From contig CALNXY010000015.1 in NCBI GenBank assembly GCA_942490705.1, forward strand, positions 1 to 64,000: DNA of 64,000 bases, in the 5' to 3' direction. The notes below the pieces were generated by a model, which was given only the letters and a program-made list of their open reading frames with translations, was not told the DNA's origin and did no database searches. Below, in pieces: positions 59,899-64,000 of this stretch (positions are counted from its first letter, which is position 1; the number at the start of each line of letters is the position of its first letter). The translations under genes and the position numbers were made by a program. This DNA comes from JAGRCP01 sp942490705 (lineage in GTDB: Bacteria; Chloroflexota; Anaerolineae; Caldilineales; Caldilineaceae).

Positions 59899-60007
59899 TT
59901 CGCGTATGGACGGGAACTTCGGCAAAATGTGCGGTTGCAACGAAACAGTTTGCCGCAGCAAATGACCACCAATTTTACCAACGAACAAAATTTGAGGAGT
60001 GGAAACG

Positions 60008-62062
60008 ATGCGTCGAATCGCAATCATGCTTTTGGTCCTGCTTGCCGCCATGATGGTGTTGGCTGCATGTGGCAGAGGATCGCGAGCCCCTGCAGCCGAA
60101 GACTCCGTCGCCGAGTCGATTGGCGCCGCACCCGCCGCCGAAAGTGTGGAAGAGGCTGCAACGGAAGAAGCTGTCGAAGAAGCGCCTGCTGATGAAGCGC
60201 CTGCTGATGAAGCTGCGTCGGCAGCGAGCGCCATGGGCGAGGTCACCATGGATGGGTCCATGCTGATGCTGCCCGAGGTAGATCCGCTGACGGTGGAGGG
60301 TGATGTCGTCACCGCCGGCAGCTCGACTGTCTTCCCCCTGGCCGAGGCCGTTGGCGAGCGCTTCTACGATGAAGGCTATGGCGGCACCGTCACCATCGAC
60401 TCCATCGGCTCCGGCGCCGGTTTCTCCCGCTTCTGCGAAGCCGGCGAGACCGACATTGCCAACGCCAGCCGCCCCATCCGCGACTCCGAAGTTGATTCCT
60501 GCGCCACCATCGGCCGCACGCCCATCGAGTTCCGCGTCGGCACCGATGCTCTGGCTGTCGTCATCAATCCCGAGAACGACTGGGCCACCGACGTCACCCT
60601 GGAGGAGCTGGCCGCCATCTTCACCGCTGAGAGATGGTCCGATGTCAACCCGGAATGGCCCGATGAGACCATCCTGCGCTACATCCCCGGCACCGACTCC
60701 GGCACCTTTGACTACTTCGTCGAGGCCGTCTTCGAAGAAGATCCCGAGCCCGTGCTGACCGCCGCCAACACCCAGTTCTCCGAGGATGACAATGTGCTCG
60801 TCATCGGCGTCGAGGGCAGTCCCTATGCCACCGGCTTCTTCGGCTACGCCTACTACAATGAGAATGCCGACGCCCTGGGCATCATGAACATCGAAGGCGT
60901 CGAGCCTTCCTTCGATACCGTCGAAGGCGGCGACTACGCCCTGGCTCGCCCGCTCTTCATCTACTCCGACGCCACCATCATGGCGGAGAAACCCCAAGTT
61001 GCCGCTTATGTCAATTATTTCCTGAGCAGCGTCAATGAGGTCATCGAAGATGTCGGCTACTTCCCCGCTTCTGAAACCGCCCTCAATGAAGCCAAGGCTG
61101 CTGCCGCCGGCGCCATGGGGCTGGCCGTTCCCGGCATGGATAGCGGTGAGGCGGCTGAGCCGACCGAAGAAGCTTCGGAAGAGGCTGCTACAACGGCCGT
61201 CATGTTGCCCGAGGTAGATCCGCTGACGGTGGAGGGTGATGTCGTCACCGCCGGCAGCTCGACTGTCTTCCCCCTGGCCGAGGCCGTTGGCGAGCGCTTC
61301 TACGATGAAGGCTATGGCGGCACCGTCACCATCGACTCCATCGGCTCCGGCGCGGGTTTCTCCCGCTTCTGCGAGGCCGGCGAGACCGACATTGCCAACG
61401 CCAGCCGCCCCATCCGCGACTCCGAAGTTGATTCCTGCGCCACCATCGGCCGCACGCCCATCGAGTTCCGCGTCGGCACCGATGCCCTGGCTGTCGTCAT
61501 CAATCCCGAGAACGACTGGGCCACCGACGTCACCCTGGAGGAGCTGGCCGCCATCTTCACCGCTGAGAGATGGTCCGATGTCAACCCGGAATGGCCCGAT
61601 GAGACCATCCTGCGCTACATCCCCGGCACCGACTCCGGCACCTTCGACTACTTCGTCGAGGCCGTCTTCGAAGAAGATCCCGAGCCCGTGCTGACCGCCG
61701 CCAACACCCAGTTCTCTGAGGATGACAACGTGCTCGTCATCGGCGTTGAGGGCAGCCCCTATGCCACCGGCTTTTTCGGCTACGCCTACTACAGCGAGAA
61801 TGCCGACGCCCTGGGCATCATGAACATCGAAGGCGTCGAGCCTTCCTTCGATACCGTCGAAGGCGGCGACTACGCCCTGGCTCGCCCGCTCTTCATCTAC
61901 TCCGACGCCACCATCATGGCGGAGAAACCCCAAGTTGCCGCTTATGTCAATTATTTCCTGAGCAGCGTCAATGAGGTCATCGAAGATGTCGGCTACTTCC
62001 CCGCTTCTGAAACCGCCCTCAATGAAGCCAAGGAGAAGTGGTCTGCGGCAGTTGGGCAGTAG
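60008..62062 (+). CDS. pstS: PstS phosphate-binding lipoprotein with two tandem binding domains
   Basis: A 684-residue lipoprotein. ATG 60008 follows GAGGAG by nine bases. The leader ends in LAAC (Cys21), then an Ala/Glu-rich linker of about 65 residues. Two phosphate-binding (PBP-like) domains follow, from about residues 88-363 and 400-675. They are nearly identical, with TAGSSTVFPLAEAVGERF, IDSIGSGAGFSRFCEAGETD and IPGTDSGTFDYFVEAVFEED in both. TAGSST, GSGAGF and GTDSGTF contribute the phosphate ligands in PstS. A usual PstS has one domain of about 300-350 residues. It delivers phosphate to the PstC/PstA permease encoded next. Confidence 0.93.
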   Translation: MRRIAIMLLVLLAAMMVLAACGRGSRAPAAEDSVAESIGAAPAAESVEEAATEEAVEEAPADEAPADEAASAASAMGEVTMDGSMLMLPEVDPLTVEGDVVTAGSSTVFPLAEAVGERFYDEGYGGTVTIDSIGSGAGFSRFCEAGETDIANASRPIRDSEVDSCATIGRTPIEFRVGTDALAVVINPENDWATDVTLEELAAIFTAERWSDVNPEWPDETILRYIPGTDSGTFDYFVEAVFEEDPEPVLTAANTQFSEDDNVLVIGVEGSPYATGFFGYAYYNENADALGIMNIEGVEPSFDTVEGGDYALARPLFIYSDATIMAEKPQVAAYVNYFLSSVNEVIEDVGYFPASETALNEAKAAAAGAMGLAVPGMDSGEAAEPTEEASEEAATTAVMLPEVDPLTVEGDVVTAGSSTVFPLAEAVGERFYDEGYGGTVTIDSIGSGAGFSRFCEAGETDIANASRPIRDSEVDSCATIGRTPIEFRVGTDALAVVINPENDWATDVTLEELAAIFTAERWSDVNPEWPDETILRYIPGTDSGTFDYFVEAVFEEDPEPVLTAANTQFSEDDNVLVIGVEGSPYATGFFGYAYYSENADALGIMNIEGVEPSFDTVEGGDYALARPLFIYSDATIMAEKPQVAAYVNYFLSSVNEVIEDVGYFPASETALNEAKEKWSAAVGQ
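60271..62033. repeat. Two ~827-bp direct repeats inside pstS
   Basis: 60271-61097 and 61207-62033 are direct repeats at an offset of 936 bp, differing at only about a dozen bases, nearly all in third codon positions (one visible change swaps Asn for Ser). The 109-bp joining segment encodes an Ala/Glu-rich linker like the one after the lipid anchor. The high identity indicates recent duplication or ongoing gene conversion. Confidence 0.85.
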
Positions 62063-62189
62063 GGAAGATGTAGGCCGTTGGCGTCTCCGGCGACAAAGAA
62101 CGCCAAGCCTATAGAATTAGAAGTGGGGAAGGGCCATATTGGGTCTTTCCCCATTTCGCTACTCATTGACAGCTGGAGGAGAAGCCATC

Positions 62190-63416
62190 GTGTCTTCAAC
62201 AATCCATTCAAATGGAAAAAGCAATTTCAGTGCAGATGCGACCGGAAGCATTGCGTTTCCAACGTCTGACACTGACATCGAAACTGCGCGTGGCGGACCC
62301 AAGGGCAATGATCTTAACAAACGCGTGCGCCCTGGTGAAGCCATCATCCAAGCGCTGCTTTTTGCCTGCGGCGCGATCTCGATTCTGACGACGATCAGTC
62401 TGATCGTCGTTTTGCTTGTCGAATCGGCCAAGTTTTTTGTGACGCCGGAAGTAACCTTCCGAGAGTTCTTTACGGGCACAGTCTGGCAACCGCAAATCGA
62501 GATGTTCGGTGTTTTGCCGCTCTTGAATGCAACGCTCATGGTCTCGGGAATTGCCATGTTGGTTGCGCTTCCCTTGGGTCTCTTTGCGGCGATCCTACTG
62601 AGCGAATACGCACCGCCCCGGGTACGCTCGACGCTCAAACCAATTCTGGAAGTGCTGGCCGGCGTGCCGACCGTTGTGTACGGTTATTTCGCCCTGACCT
62701 TCATGACGCCAACCATACAGGCCGTGATCGGCTCTCTGGCCGCGGTCGGGCCGCTTGCCGTGATCGGTTTTCTCGTAGGCGTTACCGCCGTCACATGGCT
62801 TATGCTTTCGTCCGGCGCACGACTTAAGGCCAAGGAGACGGCTGAATCCAAATCGACGGCGGGCACAGTGCTAATTGCGCTCGGCTCCTTTGCCGGTACG
62901 ATCCTGCTGATCGGTCTGATCGCGGCCACGCTCAGCCTGATCTTTGGTACCACCGTCCAGATCTACAATACAGCCGCCGCCGGCATTGTCGTCGGCATTC
63001 TGGTGATCCCACTGGTTGCGTCGATGTCGGAAGACGCCCTGCGTGCGGTACCCAACGAGCTGCGTGAGGCCGCCTATGGGCTGGGGGGGACCCGGCTGGA
63101 AGTAACAACTCGCGTCGTGGTCCCGGCCGCCTTGTCCGGTATCACCGCTGCCTTTATCGTGGCCATTTCCCGTGCGATCGGCGAGACAATGATTGTTGCC
63201 ATCGCCGCCGGCGCCGGTCCAAACTTGACCTGGAATCCATTCGATTCCGCCGAGACGATCACCGGCCACATCAGCCGCATCAGCGGCGGCGACTTAAGCT
63301 ACAACTCAATCGACTACCAGAGCATCTTCGCTCTGGCTGCGCTGCTCTTTGTCATGACGCTGATGCTCAATATCATCAGCCGTTGGATCATGCGCAAGTT
63401 CCGCGAGGAGTACTAA
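62190..63416 (+). CDS. pstC: PstC phosphate ABC transporter permease
   Basis: A 408-residue permease from GTG 62190 (GGAGGAG upstream); the frame back to 62139 is ignored. The EAA-type loop contacting the ATPase is ELREAAYGLGGTRLEVTTRV. Membrane helices include LLFACGAISILTTISLIVVL, LNATLMVSGIAMLVALPLGL and IFALAALLFVMTLMLNIISR. The protein is longer than typical PstC (about 300-340 residues). An extra hydrophobic stretch (about residues 175-255, two helices around a charged loop LKAKETAESK) lies between the core helices. It pairs with PstA, whose start is three bases after the stop. Confidence 0.93.
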   Translation: MSSTIHSNGKSNFSADATGSIAFPTSDTDIETARGGPKGNDLNKRVRPGEAIIQALLFACGAISILTTISLIVVLLVESAKFFVTPEVTFREFFTGTVWQPQIEMFGVLPLLNATLMVSGIAMLVALPLGLFAAILLSEYAPPRVRSTLKPILEVLAGVPTVVYGYFALTFMTPTIQAVIGSLAAVGPLAVIGFLVGVTAVTWLMLSSGARLKAKETAESKSTAGTVLIALGSFAGTILLIGLIAATLSLIFGTTVQIYNTAAAGIVVGILVIPLVASMSEDALRAVPNELREAAYGLGGTRLEVTTRVVVPAALSGITAAFIVAISRAIGETMIVAIAAGAGPNLTWNPFDSAETITGHISRISGGDLSYNSIDYQSIFALAALLFVMTLMLNIISRWIMRKFREEY

Positions 63417-63419
63417 AAG

Positions 63420-64000
63420 ATGTCCATGACAACCCAACCTGATGCAATCGACCCAAAAGATGGCGGCATGCCAGAGGGTGAAGAGCTGCAGCAGCAGTTA
63501 AAATCTCGTCACAACCGCGGCCAGATCTGGGCGTCTCTCTTCCGCATGGCGCTCGTCGTCGCAATGGTTGCGCTTGCGGTGCTGCTGGCCAATATCATCA
63601 ACCAGACCTTTGGCCTGGTGGCGATCGAGAACAACATCGATCCGGGACAACTGGTGCAAGCCGCGGTGGAAGGGAGCATGGAAGCCATGCCCAACACCGT
63701 GGCCTCGGAAGACGATTTGGCGCTTGCGCAGTCAATCGCTGATGACCCCTATGGCGTCGGCTTTTTGGGCTATGCATTCTATGAGAATCAAGCCGATCAG
63801 CTGCGCGCACTGGCCGTTGACGGTGTTGAACCCAGCGCGGCCGCAGTGGAAGCGGGCACCTACGAACTCTCGCGCCCCCTCTTCCTCTACACGGCAGAAA
63901 GCGTTCTGATCAGCGAGCCGCAGGTCATGACCTTCTTGGACTTCTACCTGAGCAACGTCAACGCCATTATCGAAGAGGTGGGTTACTTCCCGATCAGCCA
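63420..64000 (+). CDS. pstA: PstA phosphate permease N-terminus with PstS-like insert, 3' end outside window
   Basis: An uninterrupted frame from ATG 63420 to the window edge (193 codons). Residues 1-35 are polar (EELQQQLKSRHNRGQI), 38-60 form a membrane helix (LFRMALVVAMVALAVLLANI), and then NQTFGLVAIENN follows. From about residue 105 to the end the sequence matches the C-terminal lobe of the PstS in this operon: GFLGYAFYENQAD (PstS GFFGYAYYNENAD), GVEPS, SRPLFLY (ARPLFIY), EPQV and IIEEVGYFP (VIEDVGYFP). The position right after pstC and the first helix point to PstA, with a binding-protein lobe inserted in its first extracytoplasmic loop. Permease helices 2-6 lie beyond the window, so a PstS-only fusion cannot be excluded. 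Confidence 0.8.
   Translation, partial: MSMTTQPDAIDPKDGGMPEGEELQQQLKSRHNRGQIWASLFRMALVVAMVALAVLLANIINQTFGLVAIENNIDPGQLVQAAVEGSMEAMPNTVASEDDLALAQSIADDPYGVGFLGYAFYENQADQLRALAVDGVEPSAAAVEAGTYELSRPLFLYTAESVLISEPQVMTFLDFYLSNVNAIIEEVGYFPIS

Noticed and set aside
59975..61933. A 652-codon open frame on the minus strand with internal repeats
   Set aside because: It is the antisense shadow of the duplicated pstS gene; its repeats mirror the pstS repeats, and it has no start signal or recognisable domain.

Overview
The window looks like a bacterial chromosome segment, most likely from the Chloroflexota (Anaerolineae/Caldilineae-like). This is inferred from several things: giant MalT/LuxR-type STAND regulators, a two-component-propeller hybrid kinase, paired DUF1254/DUF1214 proteins, lipoprotein-type PstS, fairly GC-rich coding sequence and many short perfect palindromes between genes. 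No rRNA, tRNA, CRISPR array, phage or intact insertion sequence was recognised.

Layout. (1) 1-6.6 kb: three long DUF1254/DUF1214 paralogues, the C-terminal remnant of a fourth, and an inserted Cys-type sulfatase, separated by duplicated gene ends and dispersed repeats. (2) 6.6-7.3 kb: a gene-free stretch with a 20-bp palindrome and a strongly folded ~130-nt element. (3) 7.3-17.4 kb: a one-directional run of mostly membrane genes (SulP transporter, K+ channel, DUF389, phage-holin-4 type protein, several small unknowns) with polyphosphate kinase 2 and an ABC1/UbiB kinase. (4) 17.7-30.6 kb: a signalling island. A surface-sensing hybrid histidine kinase overlaps a REC-PAS-HisKA_3 kinase, followed by two ~1050-residue paralogues that fuse a NarL-like receiver to a MalT-like STAND ATPase, TPR-like region and LuxR HTH. 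The second paralogue has lost the phospho-acceptor Asp and the conserved Lys. (5) 31-36 kb: split three-subunit acyl-CoA (probably methylcrotonyl-CoA) carboxylase plus a dual-specificity phosphatase. (6) 36-42.6 kb, minus strand: cation/proton antiporter, second SulP, Lrp/AsnC regulator, YbaK-type deacylase, amidohydrolase and a secreted protein of 44-residue repeats. (7) 42.9-48.3 kb: heterodimeric ABC exporter, then a convergent acetamidase/formamidase with an inserted zinc ribbon and a MoaD-like protein. (8) 48.4-57 kb: Na/Pi cotransporter, lipocalin-like lipoprotein, NUDIX/unknown/CorA/PQQ-type dehydrogenase operon, RNase D. (9) 57.2-64 kb: phosphate regulon with a PhoB-like regulator, a PhoR-like kinase, a PstS lipoprotein carrying two near-identical binding domains, PstC, and the start of PstA, which runs off the window.

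How the parts fit. Phosphate handling is the clearest theme: PhoB/PhoR, PstS-C-A, the Na/Pi transporter and PPK2. Phased TTAAC-type hexamers (about 11-bp steps) lie upstream of pstS and between the Na/Pi transporter and the lipocalin gene, so both may answer to the local PhoB. The most unusual observation is that the PstA N-terminus, just after its first membrane helix, contains a segment clearly homologous to the C-terminal lobe of the PstS encoded two genes upstream. With the internally duplicated PstS, this suggests a phosphate transporter in which binding-protein domains are multiplied and partly built into the permease. The second candidate novelty is the kinase/STAND-regulator cascade with its pseudo-receiver paralogue.
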